Shown piece after piece: positions 24,319-37,014 of a DNA stretch of 64,000 nt. A program made the position numbers and the translations under genes. The first letter of the stretch is position 1. Every line of letters starts with the position of its first letter. The stretch spans positions 51,843,114 to 51,907,113 of the forward strand of contig NC_059079.1 of assembly GCF_020497125.1 (NCBI RefSeq), read 5' to 3'. This DNA comes from Mauremys mutica (lineage: Eukaryota > Chordata > Testudines > Geoemydidae). Below the pieces are notes generated by a model. The model worked only from the letters and a program-made list of their open reading frames with translations. It was not told the DNA's origin and ran no database searches.

Positions 24319-25791
24319 GAGTCTATATATATATATCACCTTGTTTAGATTTTATTAAAATCATATTTTAAATGAGTAGTGTCATCGACTTGATTTTTGT
24401 TTAGTTTTTATGGTTATGGTTATGTGGCAGAAGTATGTTTACCTATATTGCTTACCAGTTAGGAAGTGGTTTAGAAGGCATAGCTTGATATTGATTAAAA
24501 AAAAACTTTGAAAATCTAAAAATACTAATTTATTTATTCTGGATTAATGGGCACTTCAGTCTAGCCATCTTCCTGTTCAACATCACAAATGTCAACATCC
24601 TTTACCATCCCATCAGCATAATGTGAGAGAATGTCTCATTATTTCACAATTTATACAGACAAGTTGTTGAGCCTCTTTTATTGTGTTTTCTCCTTCCAAT
24701 TTTATTATACATATGGTCTTTCATCAAAGTCATCACTGCTTTATTTTTTCAGCTTTGAACTAACTCCACTCATGTATTTCTTTTTAAATGACCCAAGTGT
24801 TGTAATCTAGCTGCATTTCTTCCTCATTGCAATGCAGCACATGTCGTCTTCTCAACAGCAGCATATTCATGTGACAAAGAAGACTATGTCCATTTCCACT
24901 CAAAGTCTTTGATATGAAAATTGTTTCATAGTTCAGCCAAGTGCTCCCATTGCTAACAATTCACAGTGGCATATTACATTGGGAAAGGCTAACATCTACC
25001 TCTGGGAAGCCCCGAACAAAACGAGACCTCACCATGTTCAGGGTTTCCTGGTACTACTGTTATAGTAGCAGTAATAAGTGAAAATATGATGAAGGATGAA
25101 TTGTAGTTCTCTTCACACAATATATTCAAGTATTATTATCACTATCTCAGCAAATATCTATATTAAAGCTAAAAAGATGCAGCATTAATTCATACCTGAG
25201 ATGGGGAAATATGACTATGAGAAAGGGCTATGTAAAAGTTGTGAATTATGAAGCAAATTCGTAAGAGCTGATCATTCTCACAGGTGCAAAAAAGTATGTA
25301 ATTGAAAAAATGCACTTAAAAATGCACTAAAAATGGCTCTTGATTCTCCCCAATTAACATACAAGTAACTCCCACTCAATTTAGTGGGAGCTAATCACAT
25401 CCTGCATGTGAATAATCAGCTCTAGGGAGCATAACTTGCCGGCTATCAGCTGATGAAAGAGTGTCCAATTTGGCTGGTAGTAAAAGTGCTGAAGACTTAA
25501 AATTCTCTGCCTCATGTGGAAGAGGAGTATGTTTTTTGCAGGAACTCATTGTTATTCAGTGGAATTATCCTTTTAGAGCTGAATATCTCCTGCAGGACTT
25601 GGTGGAATTTTTAAGGCTCCAGGACAGCAGGTGGTGATCAACAGAGTAGTGTGGACACAAAAGAACAGACTGATGTTGCTGAAGGTACCATAAAACCATG
25701 AACATTGACAGCTCATATCATCAACTGATACAGTAGCTGAAGCATAACCAACCTGGTAAACAGTCTCAGGCTGGGTTCTTTACAGTTCTCA
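24319..25791. other. Unique non-coding interval
   Basis: A short (AT)n run at about 24323-24336 marks the end of the CR1. After that, about 1.45 kb shows no recognisable exon, RNA gene or repeat. Confidence 0.5.
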
Positions 25792-26076
25792 GAGATTGTC
25801 TTCACACACAGCACTACAATAGCACAGCTTTGCTGCTGTAGCGCTTTAGAGAAGACTCTCCTATGCCTACAGGACAGCTTTTCCATCAGCATAGTTAATC
25901 CACCTCTCCATGAAGTGATAGCTATGTTAGCAGGAGAAGCTCTCCCATCAGCATAGCACTATCTACATGGGGGTGGGGTATTAAGCTGGTATAACTACAT
26001 CACTCACAGGTGTGGATTTTTCACACCCTTGAGCGACATATTTATACCAATATATTGCTGTAGTGTAGGCCTGGCC
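25792..26076. mobile_element. Non-autonomous DNA element (MITE) with hairpin structure
   Basis: A 285-bp block, flanked by TCA on both sides (25789-25791 and 26077-26079). The ends are GAGATTGTCTTCACAC and, reverse-complemented, GGCCAGGCCTACACTA, so they are diverged inverted repeats. Inside, GGTATAACTACATCACTCAC plus AGGTGTG faces CACACCCTTGAGCGACATAT and TTATACC around a GGATTTTT-like loop. Other inner palindromes include GGAGAAGCTCTCC. The block fits a short Harbinger-like MITE, since CCTACACTA resembles the ends of copies A and B, but the superfamily is inferred. Confidence 0.65.
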
Positions 26077-26079
26077 TCA

Positions 26080-28839
26080 GACAGAACAAGGGCTTGTTCC
26101 TGCTCCCATTGAAGTCAACCCAAATTTAGTAGGAGTGTATTGCGCTGTTTGGAGTGGTTCACGATGACTGTGAGTGCCAGCCTCAGGCCAGATTATCAAG
26201 AAGCAGGCCAGAGACCCCAAACTGGCTGTGTACTCTATAATTAGATCTCACCAGCCCAGTAACAAGTGTGAACTTCTAAAGCACTATAACAGTCTTACCT
26301 CTGAGTCACAGACAGTCCCCTTGGGCATTCCAGTCTATTGTGCCACCCAAGAAGCTCGACTTAATGATGGTTGCTATACACCAAAGATCACAAAATATTC
26401 AGGTTGCTCCCAGTCCTAAGAGGCCAGTCACTTATCCCAGGTCAATTTATTCTCAGATCTCTCAACAAAGACAACACTTGTAATCTTGTAATAAACTAAC
26501 TAAAGAAGTTGCACCATGCTTCCCACCCGGGCCAGCCAGAGCCCTGACCCTCTCCCCCACTCCACCTGGAGGAGCCCTGGGCTGGCCGGAGCCCCAGGCT
26601 GGCTGGAGCCACTCTGTGCCTCCCCTCCCCAGACCCAACCTGCCCAGGGGAAAAGCGTCTGCTAGAAGATGCTTTCAATATGCCCCATGCAATGTCCGGG
26701 GCAGCGGTATGTGTCTCCTCAGCCACCCTGGAAACTGCATGGGACATAATAAAGCAAAAACTTCACCACCAAACCTCACAACCGGGGGTCCGGTGGCTGG
26801 CTGGGCTGTTATACCTGCCACTCTTGTTAAATGCATTTTTATAAGTTCAATACCCAGATTAACCATACTAATGCAGAGGTGAAACAGACCGGTTTCCAGC
26901 AATTAATTTGTCATGCCCCTCTGAGGCGTAAAGCCTTGGCAAAAACTGCATCTGGTTGGCCAGCGTCACAGCAGGATTAGATCACAGATACTTAACAAGC
27001 CACTCCTCTTCTGCTTGTTAAGCCTAAAAGAGTACCGTGATGGGGGCCTGCAGCCAAAGGCAACAGGAGGCAAATGGGGCTGAGGTCAGGAAACTAGATC
27101 TTATGTAGTATGGAACTGTCAATCTACAGCCAGTCTCTTTCAGTACAGTATATTGCATTAAAGTGTCAGGTAAAATTCAACCTGAGAGGGCAAATTGTCT
27201 GAATTGGCAGCAGGATTCTCTCATGTACACCAATGCTTCATTTTTATAGGCTCTGGCACAGCCTGTACAATCCTTCATCAGTTTGCACTCTTATTAGAAT
27301 TAATTCCTGTAAGTGTCCCCCAGATATAGAACCAATGTTTCCAGCTGAATAAAACATCTAAATTCTATTGCAATTGGCCATTTTGTGCTTCTGTATCCTG
27401 CAGTTCTACTCATGCATATTCAGCCTAAGGGCAAAGTTCTCCTTTCCAACCTACAATGCATCTTTTATCAACAGGAGAAATCTCCCTTGTATATTCTTCA
27501 CTCAGGACATGTATGGGGCTCTCATTATTATGTCCAGCTCTACTAGAAGCAGGCTTTGCAACACTTGCTTACATTGTGATAATTTCTCGAAACATCTGAT
27601 TCTTTTTGTGTCTTTCTGCAGCACATTAGTGAAATTCAGCCTATTTTTTTAATAGATACACTACAGAGTTTATCAGTCATTGACACAAAGCTTCTTCCCC
27701 ATGTACAGCCAGATCAAAGTTAAAGATACTTCAATGTGTTTGTCTTTTTTTCACCTTAGGCAAAAACAATGTACAAATTAAAAGGATTTTATCAGTTATA
27801 TTATAAATATTTTTCTTTCTACAAAAACCAAAGGTTTCAAATTAATCTTATCTCTAGTTTTTTCCCTTCTCTCTTTTTGGCTTACTATACAAACAACATC
27901 AAAGTGTTGAATGGGCAGCATAAAGATAGATTTTTCTGGTGCTGGATTTAGTGCTTGTGAGAAGTATCAGGCTGACAGCCTTAGAGAACTAATTCCTTTT
28001 CATCCCCAGTTACAAACTCAGCAGCAGCGGTGCAAATATTGCCATGCTACCCCACCAAAGCATTCCAGCACTGACCTGCAAAGCTTCTCTGTCGAGTAGT
28101 TTGCATGTTTTTTTTCAGCTCTTCTGTTGAGGCTGTCAATCTCACTGCCAATTATGGTGATGATTTTCTGAGGCGGACACCAGTCTGTTAGGAAACTGGA
28201 CTGAAACCACCCTCTCATTTCAATTGGTCACCAAACAGCCATCAGATAGTAACAACTTTCATCCATTACCAATCGGAGCTGGATTCAGACTGACAGCCTA
28301 CCGGCAATCCCCTAAACTGTCCAGTCCCCAGGAAATATAGAGCCTAATTATTTGCACATTAGGTGATTCACAGCTATTTATCAGAACAAAAATCAGAGTA
28401 AATGAAAGCTTTTATTAAAATTTAAGCAATTTGCTTTGCCATCTGCCTCCTAGACTTGTCAATTGAATTGCTGTAAAATTAAAAGAAACATCTGAATAAC
28501 TTTCCCCCCATCTGCCATTTCCAAAATTGCTAAGTAGGCAAAAATTCTCCAAAAAGAACAACAATGATTGCTATTGAAATAAACATTCAACACAAGTGTG
28601 ACTGTAGACCCTTATGCTGCTATTTCAAGGGAAGAACTGGAACATCATAGCAAGTAAATGCTTGCACTGCTATTTACAGCCTGCCAATCTCCCAACAGCC
28701 AGTGACCAATGAAGAAGGCACAATAGATGTTTATTAATATTTGGCAGTCATTTTCCCCCAAAGTAATTTTAGAAAATATGCTAACTGTAATGGTTACTTT
28801 GGCTGGAAATGGTGGAGCTCCCAGGTCACTGGTATATGA
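26080..28839. other. Non-coding interval with a GC-rich block
   Basis: About 26516-26790 is GC-rich (GGCCAGCCAGAGCCCTGACC, GGGGTCCGGTGG) and probably an unclassified repeat. The open frames in it (26496-26747 minus and 26616-26882 plus) overlap in opposite strands with no domain. The segment just before it (26160-26510), with GTAATCTTGTAATAAACTAA, may be LTR-derived but has no definable ends. From 26800 to 28840 no gene is seen. Unusual pyrimidine-poor text near 28000-28330 gives no domain in any frame. Confidence 0.4.
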
Positions 28840-28847
28840 TACTAGAG

Positions 28848-29180
28848 CAGGGATCGGCAACCTTTGGCATGCGGCCCATCAGGGAAATCCGCTGGCAGGC
28901 CGGGATGGTTTGTTTACCTGCAGCGTCTGCAGGTTCGGCCGATCACAGCTCCCACTGGTCATGGTTCGCCATTCCAGGCCAATGGGGGCTGCAGAAAGTG
29001 GTGGCCAGCACATCCCTTGACCCGCACCACTTCCTGCAGCCCTCATTGGCCTGGAACGGTGAACCACGGCCAGTGGGAGCTGCAATCGGCCAAACCGGTG
29101 GACGCTGAAGGTAAACAAACCATCCTGGCCCACCACTGGATTTCCCTGATGGGCCGTGTGCCAAAGGGTGCCAATCCCTG
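28848..29180. mobile_element. Palindromic (foldback) hAT MITE, 333 bp
   Basis: The whole element is a near-perfect inverted repeat. The left arm CAGGGATCGGCAACCTTTGG and the reverse complement of the right end CAGGGATTGGCACCCTTTGG differ at two positions. The match continues through CCCATCAGGGAAATCC, GGATGGTTTGTTTACCT, CAGCTCCCACTGG and CCAGGCCAATG, giving arms of about 150 bp. The flanks TACTAGAG (28840-28847) and TACTGGGG (29181-29188) are an 8-bp target duplication with two changes, as expected for hAT. The several overlapping 85-130-codon frames here are products of the symmetrical GC-rich sequence, not genes. It is mobilised in trans by a hAT transposase if at all. Confidence 0.88.
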
Positions 29181-29188
29181 TACTGGGG

Positions 29189-32100
29189 GCGAGGGGTCAT
29201 TACTCATGTTACAGCTATTTGAATTGGATCAGAGGAGTAATCTTCAACTAATACTCTGATCACAAAACATTCAAATATGGTGGAGAAAGTGTACTGGTGG
29301 AAATATGACTGAATATCAGGCCTTATTTCAGAGGTGACTGATAGAGTCTTAGGGCCAAATCCTCAGTTAGTAGAGGCTGGCAGAGCTCAATTGAAGTCAA
29401 TACAGCTATGCTGATTAAAGCTAGCTGAGGCTGTGACATTAGAGCTTTACACTGCTCTGTAGATTTTTTGGGAGTATTCACATTGCCCACTTTCCCCTTT
29501 GTCTGTCATCTGTTAGCTTGACAACTATTGTTGCCAGATGACCTCTATCACATGCTAATCTTCCATAGAGCATGAAAGAGCCGGCTTTAATTAGGTTTGT
29601 GTTACAAAATTGGAAAAATTCCCATTTTTACATTAGACTATATTAAATTTGATAAACCCCTTGGAGACCCACTACAACTCTGCTGCGATTTCAAAAGTTT
29701 AATAATTCAAACTAATTCCAGGGAGATTTAACTCCCATCTCAGAGTACCCAAAATTGCTACCATATATTGATTCATTGTCAAGAAGGATATACAGAAAGA
29801 ATATTCACACTTTCTAAAGAAATGTTTCCCTCTAGGGATATTGGCTCAGAGCAGAGACATAAAAAGAACTTGAACTTTAAATATCAATAAGTCTGCTGTT
29901 TAATCCTGCAATGCTTCTGGAGAAGTTGAACACAAGCCGAGTTGATAAGTTTGTTTTATGTGTCTGGCATTTCGGAAATCATGCTGAAGGACACAGGCAC
30001 AAAGATCGGAGAAATTATGTTGTTTAGAAGTCAAGTGGGACACAATGGGCCTGACTTTCCAAAGGGCAGAAGGCAAGGTCTGCACAAAAATGTGCCTACG
30101 AAATTCATTCCTAATTTTTGGTGTGAAATTATTGCAGTGGTGCACCCAAATCAGATATTAGCATATGCAAATAGTTATTTAGCAACAAATTTCCAATTTG
30201 AAAGCACAATTTCAGTAATTTAATGCACAAATTAGGTCCACATTTATTTTCACACACTTTGATTTGTTCCATTGGGCCTTTGGCCATTTGAAAAAGAAGC
30301 CTTGGAGATCATTCGGGGTCTTAGTCTCTGTTTCTACAGGCAATTTAAGTGATTCTTAAGGTCCCTGCCATAATACATATATCAATATGCAGTCTAGTTC
30401 CTTCATCACTGGAAATGGATGGGGAAATACCTCATCAGAACCTGGATATCAGTTTTGAGTGATGTGGTGAAGTACCTGATAAGTTAGAATGATGGAGTGT
30501 CCTTAGAAAATTCCATAGTAAGAAATATCAAAGAATGGACTGTGATATGGTAGAATAAGTAGCTACATAAAAGAAACTTGGAAGTTATGGTCAATTTGCT
30601 GAGTAGAGTTTTGATGGGGACAATATTTTCAGTTAAAGGAAGAACCACCGCATACATTGTTAAGGGACTTATTTTCTGAGAGTTCTTAGTAATCTGGAGT
30701 AGTATTCTGGGTGTGACACAGTTCACATTAATTTAATTTCCATGTCTATCCCTTTTGTTGAGGAAGTCTTTAGGGAATACAGAGCATATGCTGGATCACA
30801 ACATGCAGAGGGAAACGTTCAGTGTGATGTAGATGCACAGATGGGTTATCAGATCAAAAGTGAAAAATACATGGAATGGGATTTTCTAAATTACCCAAAG
30901 ATGGGGACATCTGACTCCCAAATCAGCGGTAAGAAAATCCAAATGTCTTAAGCAACTGTGATGATACCCATTATATCCAATATGTAATGAGAAAACAACT
31001 GTAGAGAATTCTTAAAATAAAACTCTTTCTCTGTATACACAGTGAGGCTGGATATTGAACTGCCCTGGAGAAGTAAAGGACTGAATTACTCCAATTTATA
31101 TACCACTACATTGACAGGAGTCTCAATTCTCAGTGATGTAGCTGGATAGAAAACTAGGCCTAAAGTGTTCCTTTGTTTTTACGTGCACAACACTGGAAAA
31201 GTCTGAAGCAAAATGGTTAGTGTATTGCAAGAGGTCCAAGACAATGAGAGAGTGTTAGGAATCATAAACGGTAAACCACACAGCACAGAAAGGATGCTCT
31301 AAGCTGGAGCTTTAGAGAATGAAAGATGCGGAGACTTTGGATGCGGACTTATCCGATGTAGTTAGGAAGTAGAACATTTCCTGAGTGGTATCTATAAATC
31401 TCCATAGTGTTAGAAATACTGTTTCTTTTTGTTTAAGTTAGTATTAAATTTATATTTATCTTAACTAATTTATGCAATTAGTCAAATTCAGCGCTATCGC
31501 CCTTTATATTAAAATGTGATGCCAGATATATGTAAATATAAAGGTGAAGTAAAAGATAAAAGAAAATTCAGATGAAATCTGGTAAATACTTTTACTTCCT
31601 TTTACAACGTTTACAAAAATGAATATTATCAGCACGGTATGAAAGTGAAGAGAGAAATTTGTGTCATTGGTAGATATGGCTATGATATATAGTTTTCATA
31701 ACAAAAAAATGCTTTTAGAATACTATGAATCACAATACATAAACTTAGCAAGATTAATGATAATTCACTATTAAAATATTAATGACTGAGAATTCTGTTT
31801 CCAAGTCATGCACAAGCTTATACTGTTCTTCAAAGTCCTGTAAATCTTAGTCTGACACTTTTGACAAGTTTGAAAGATTGTTTCATGAGAGGACAAAATC
31901 TTCTACACTTCAAAAATATATGAGACTACTTGAACACCCATAAAGTAATAAGTGACAGGAAATATGTCCCAAGAGCCTTATAACAAGATTCTTGGTTCAG
32001 CAGTGAGATGGTAATTCTGATTAAATTTAAAAATCATTAAATTGCCAAGCATTTTTCCTATGGGCTCATACTAAACATGGCCTCAAAGTATACAGCTGAC

Positions 32101-32509
32101 TACCTGCATGTATCAAAACATGGAGAAGAATCCATTTATGTGAGTAAAAGTTATTTATCGGAATGTCACCTGTCAATTTTGCATACATACGAAGTCCCTG
32201 GGACTAGAGGGAGAGTAATCAGAACATGGTGAATTTTGTAGGTTCCCACTCTAGGTTTTCATTTTTTTTTAAATTACAACTTATTCTATTTATTGATTGA
32301 TTGATATCTTAGTATATCTCACTGCACTCTGTGGTGCACTCTCTCGCTCTTTAACAGGCCAGCAGCAGTGGAACCTAGAGGAGTTTCTAAGCGTGGAAAG
32401 AAAGGCAGCATTTAACACAGATCCCAAAAGAGCACTTTAAATGAGATCTGGGGAGAACGTAGAGTGACCTTCACCCTGACTAGACTACTCCAGAGAGACA
32501 ACAGGGTTC
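29189..32509. other. Unique AT-rich interval
   Basis: No gene is recognised. A possible old dispersed element lies near 30045-30250 (GTGCACCCAAATCAGATATT, GCATATGCAAATAG). A TTGATTGATTGAT run is at about 32291-32304. Open frames such as 30484-30726 and 30742-30951 have no domain or splice support. Confidence 0.45.
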
Positions 32510-33190
32510 TTAGATTTCATGGAGCTGGTCAGGTCTAAATGATTTTTCAATGGAAAATGCAGTTTCTACAAAATCCAAAATTGTGCAATATGCAGTTTGG
32601 AAAATCAAAACTAAATATTTTATTGTGGGAAGGTTTGATCCAAACTGAAGCAATTTAGTTTGATGAACTGAAAAGAAACATTTCATTCCAAGTGAGTTCA
32701 ACAGTAAACTCCACCTGCCTATGGTGTCATGGTGATTCATGAGAGTTACGGTTTGGGCCCTTCATGTCCCCATTCTCTTCCATTGGCTAGGTTCCTTGTT
32801 TGGACTGCAACTCCCAAGATATACCACAGTCTCTCCTCTGACCAACCCACTTAGTACATCATGGAAATCATGTGCATGTAGTGCATAATGGAAGGTGTTG
32901 TCCAGTCAGAGAGATAGGCCCACAGTGGGCATGAGGTACCCAAACAACTTCCGTGAGGCACCATAGCACAATAGTTAGATAAAGTTTAAAGTTAAAGGTC
33001 AGTTCAGCAAACTGAAATTAAACATTTTGAGTTGGGGAAATCTGAAATGTTTATTTTAAATAAAAAAGTCAAAATGAAATGCTTCAATGTTTCCTAATCA
33101 GTTTTTTTTCCTTTTTTTTTATTCCTTGAAAAATTTCAATATTTTGTCTTTTCAACCCAACAAATTTCCTGCAGAATGGAAATTCCAATT
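32510..33190. repeat. Dispersed AT-rich/‘TCATGAGAGTT’ repeat, copy 1
   Basis: Shares order and wording with 49130-49450: 'AACGTTTC/AACATTTC' words, then CACCTGCCTATGG.. or ACTATCTGCCTGAG.., GATTCATGAGAGTTACGG versus GACTCATGAGAGTTGCAG, then a C-rich GGCCCTTCATGTCCC versus GGTCCTTCTTGCCCT segment and 'CATCATGG' words. It ends in self-complementary AAAATTTCAATATTTTG text. It is probably an old, partly palindromic DNA element. A third, shorter AT-rich part may be at 51120-51250. Confidence 0.45.
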
Positions 33191-33439
33191 TTTGTTTTGC
33201 CTAGATATTTTAGAATCCCCCCCCAAAAGTTCTCAGTTGGACAGATGAAATTTCGGGATGGTATCTTTTATCTTCTGAATTCAGTCACCCATTCCTATAC
33301 AGTTACTTCTGTTATAACAATAAGCAGCAAGTTCCATCTTCAAAGAATTAATACACCTAATTTAGACCACACATGAAAAATGTGGATTCTAAATACAGGA
33401 AAGAATTTGAAACTTCTGAAATTCAAATACCATTTGTCT
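33191..33439. other. Short unique non-coding stretch
   Basis: AT-rich sequence between the dispersed repeat and the GC-rich island. No gene, RNA or repeat is recognised. Confidence 0.4.
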
Positions 33440-33870
33440 CCATGGGTGGCATGTGAACCACCCGTCTGGGGAGGCTAACCCCTGGCCCCACCCCTTCTTC
33501 CCAAGGCCATGCCCCTCTTCCACCCCCCTCCCCTTCCTCCCTCCATTCCCTGCCGGAGCCCCAAGCCCCCCACTGTGGCCACCGGCCCCTCCGCTCCGCC
33601 TAGCCAGTCCTAACAGTCCCAGCTCCAGAGCACCAAGTGGGCGTCTCCAGCACCCCCAGTCCCAGAGCGCTGGGTGGCCCCAACCACCCTGAGTCTTGAG
33701 CCACAGGCCGGCCTGCCCTTGTCCCAGCCCACTTTGGGAAAGAGGAGCAGCCTGCCTGGGCTGGGGCCACAGGGGAAGCAGCGGCAAGCAGGCAATGGCC
33801 TCGGGGCAGAGCCACACCTGGTGTTTGGAGAGGCTCACCCTCCCCTGGCCTGCGATACCCACTGCCCATA
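33440..33870. repeat. GC-rich repeat island of unknown class
   Basis: A sharply bounded, C/G-rich block (CCCCACCCCTTCTTCCC, CCGGAGCCCCAAGCCCC, CTGCCTGGGCTGGGGCC) in AT-rich surroundings. It holds few CpGs for its GC content, which argues against a CpG-island promoter and for a methylated, decayed repeat. The 157-codon frame 33389-33862 (minus) is low-complexity Gly, Leu and Trp with overlapping frames on both strands, so it is not called as a gene. Confidence 0.4.
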
Positions 33871-36534
33871 TTTAGTTCTATTAAAGCTTTTGTGCTCCCT
33901 TAATTCTGAGACCATGAAGGGGCCTCCTTGACCCCTCATATAAGTTAGAGTAACTTCAGGCTTCATGACTGCTGTAAATTACATTCAGCTTCCCAAGGTG
34001 TAGTGGCCCCTGAGAAGTGGAGCATGGCTATAGTACAATGACTTCCCCGTTCTACCCTGGCCAGGGTCCCTCCCTGAATGGGGGGAATTCTCAGGGGCCA
34101 CTTTCTACCCAGATAATGCCTCTTCACAGTAACAGAGTGATTTAAAGGGGTCCTAGAAGAACTGAGAATTGGGCCTGGAGAGTTTTCACTGGCTTTTTAA
34201 AATTGCCCAATCACAGAGCTGCTTTTTTATTTTATTTTAAAGTAGATGTTATGTTGTTTTAATAAATGTGATGGCAACATATTAACACATGACTGACTCT
34301 AGCTCCAGTATGCTGTCAGGCCAACTTTGGTGTAAGTAGTGATTATCTAAAGCTGAGCTTATTGTATCGTGTGTGCTGTTAACAGAACACCAGAGTCTAA
34401 AATGCATACACAGGGCCACCTGTCAATCTGCTGATGGTGTACAAAGCCCCAGAATAAATGACTGATAACTGGCAAACTGTTGAAATAATCAGCCACTTAG
34501 ATCACTCAGGAGCTATGCAGTCAGAACAACAAGGTTTATCAGGGGGAGTTAGAAACCACCTTGGTTGTATAATACCCTGATTACCAGTATCAGAAACACA
34601 CTAGCAAAACCTGCATTCCACCCTGCAGTTACCAAAATTAGAGTAACTGGAATGAAAGGGAGACTCATAAGTGGTAAGCAGCACTACAGGCAACAGTGTG
34701 CCCATTTTGGAGGCAAGATAGAAGTCCAAGCTACCAAATGTATATTATAAATCTGCTTAGTTATTTGAAAGCTTACACAAATCACTGGCAGTCTCCTGTA
34801 AAATGGTACTGATGACATAGATAAGGAAATAATTATCAGAAGAAAATTATTCATAGGGAGTAGGATGCTCATCTGGAGAAGATAATTAGGTAATGAATGG
34901 TTAATTGGAAGACTGAAACGGTGGTGTGCAGGTATATTAAAGTAGATTAAAGTGTCCCAAGAGAAGGAGAGAGGTTGAATGAGCGAATGCTGCCTTCCCT
35001 CCCGATCAAGAAAGCCTAGATACTGCAAAAGAGAATTGGTAAACTAAAATGTCTGATGTCTGGATCAGGAATTTAAATAATAATAATTAATAATCAAGAG
35101 CCATTTAAAGGCACAGAAGTCAAGACGATGATAGGGCATTATCTGCACTGAAGGCTTATTTTCTTGGCCAAGAGGGGAATATGTTTTTTTAAGAGAGAAG
35201 GAAACACTTAAATGAGCTTTTAAAATGACTCTGCAGACTTTATTCCATTTTCCTTTCCTGCTTTAATGAGGATATTAAATAAAAATACCAGAGCTTTGGG
35301 AGGATTATGCTAATTCATGTGCATAAGACATGCATTTTATAAAATATTTTTTTACAGAAGGGACTTGAGTTTTATGAAGGCATTTTAACTATTGCTTTTT
35401 CAGTGTTTCAGTGGTTTTATTTTCCAGTTAATATATGGTGGCATTTGTTTAACATTTGTCACTGTCCTGTAATTGCTTCTTTGCAGGTGAAAGTTGTTTA
35501 CTGAGAATCTCATTATTTCTCAGGAGGGAAGTAGGACAATTTAAAGCTACTCTTTTTCTCATTTGTGTCTGGGTGTGTGAGTCCCAACTTTGTATTTGCT
35601 TTGAAATGAAAATTTGCCATGTGATCGCATGTGTACTCGCTATCTTGTGTTTTCTCTCTGTCTCTCACACATCACCTTGTATTGAGATTTAACTTAATAA
35701 AATATGTTGATATGACAATAGTTATCAGATACCTCAGTGTAGACAGGAGGTGGGGGTCTCTTGGTTTTTAATTGCCATCTTGCTGAGTCTACTGGACTCA
35801 CAGTAAATAACATACACACACTGTGAGATCTGATGTAATGCACAGATTTTCTCTTCCTACAGGCTGCAGAAATTTCCCATGTCTGCTAGTTGGTCTGCCC
35901 AGTCACTTTTGTGTTGATTCTACCCCTTCAGTAGCACTGCTTCCTTCAGCTACTAGAGGCTACATTGTTGGCCATTTAGGGAAATGGGGGTGGGGTAAGC
36001 TCCCTTGCCACTCCCCTTCTGGGCCCTGCTCAGATGGTGACTTCTGCTGTGGGGAAGAGAGCAGAGTCTACTCGCATGCTACTTTCCCTCAAGCCAGGAG
36101 ACTGGGAAAGGTGGGGAGTGGAAGGTGTCCTCTCTCCAGCCCCTCCCTTCGCTGACCAATATAGCTAGCAGGGACAGATTGCACAATGGGGTCTAACATG
36201 TTCCAGGAAAAACAGTGAAGTAATTTGTTCCTCCCTCAGAGCAAGGGCAAGCAGCAGAGATATTGTAACTGTTCCTGGGACAGTGAAGGGAAGATTGCAG
36301 TCTATCTCCTACAGAAAACACTGCTTCTCTCCTAAGGAATCCAGACTGAAACTTAAGGGCACATGAGCACAGCATTCACATACAGCACATCCCAGAAGCC
36401 AAAGCTATGGGATAAAGAATGATGCCAATAAATACATGTATTTATTTTATAAATAGGACTATGGAAGAGGTGACAGCAATAAGAATTTCATGGGGAAGTG
36501 TATAAGAATCTCTCAGTAGTGGAAAGGGGGGAGG
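33871..36534. other. Unique interval before the CR1
   Basis: About 2.7 kb. No exon is recognised. A moderately GC-rich stretch at 35830-36160 carries a 110-codon frame that shows no domain. TAATAATAATTAATAAT-like text is at about 35079-35092. Confidence 0.45.
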
Positions 36535-37014
36535 AGGAGAACAGGGGCTGCTAACAGAGAGTTTCGCAAGGGAGTTCTTCAGGTGAAGGAGGAGCAAATA
36601 CAGCATCTGTGGGGTAAGTGACTGACTGTAGTGTGTGTTTGTTAGTGTTTGGGGGTTACTTGCTGTGTGCTGAGCTTGTGTTTGTTAGTCTGTTTGGTTG
36701 TTTGAAGGACCGTGTGCTGTGGCTGGCAGTTGGAGGCCGTGAACTTCAAAGAAAGATTTGAAAGCTTGAAGCCTCTGGTAACTGGCTGAGCCTTAATCAG
36801 TGGGTGGGGGATTCACTCAGGCCAGGGCTTTATAAAGCCACACACAAGCGACCAGGGAGCTTTGCGAACAGGGAGTTTCACAAGGGAGTTTGGGAAGGGA
36901 GCGGGGGTCCCTTGTCGGTCCTATCTGTTCCCATGTAGTCCCATTAAAACCTATAATCCAAACCACATTTCAAAATGTCTTTCTTTAAACCACCCTTCCA
37001 TTAACTAGGAGACA

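Noticed and set aside
26174..26419. 81-codon open frame that reads like protein
   Set aside because: The surrounding text (GTAATCTTGTAATAAACTAA) looks like repeat or LTR sequence, and no splice or start support is seen.
28809..29259. Several overlapping 85-131-codon frames on both strands
   Set aside because: They follow from the symmetrical GC-rich hAT palindrome, and the same words are read twice in opposite directions.
33389..33862. 157-codon minus-strand open frame
   Set aside because: It is made of GC-rich low-complexity sequence with equally long frames on both strands. No start context, domain or splice sites, and it lies within a repeat-like island.
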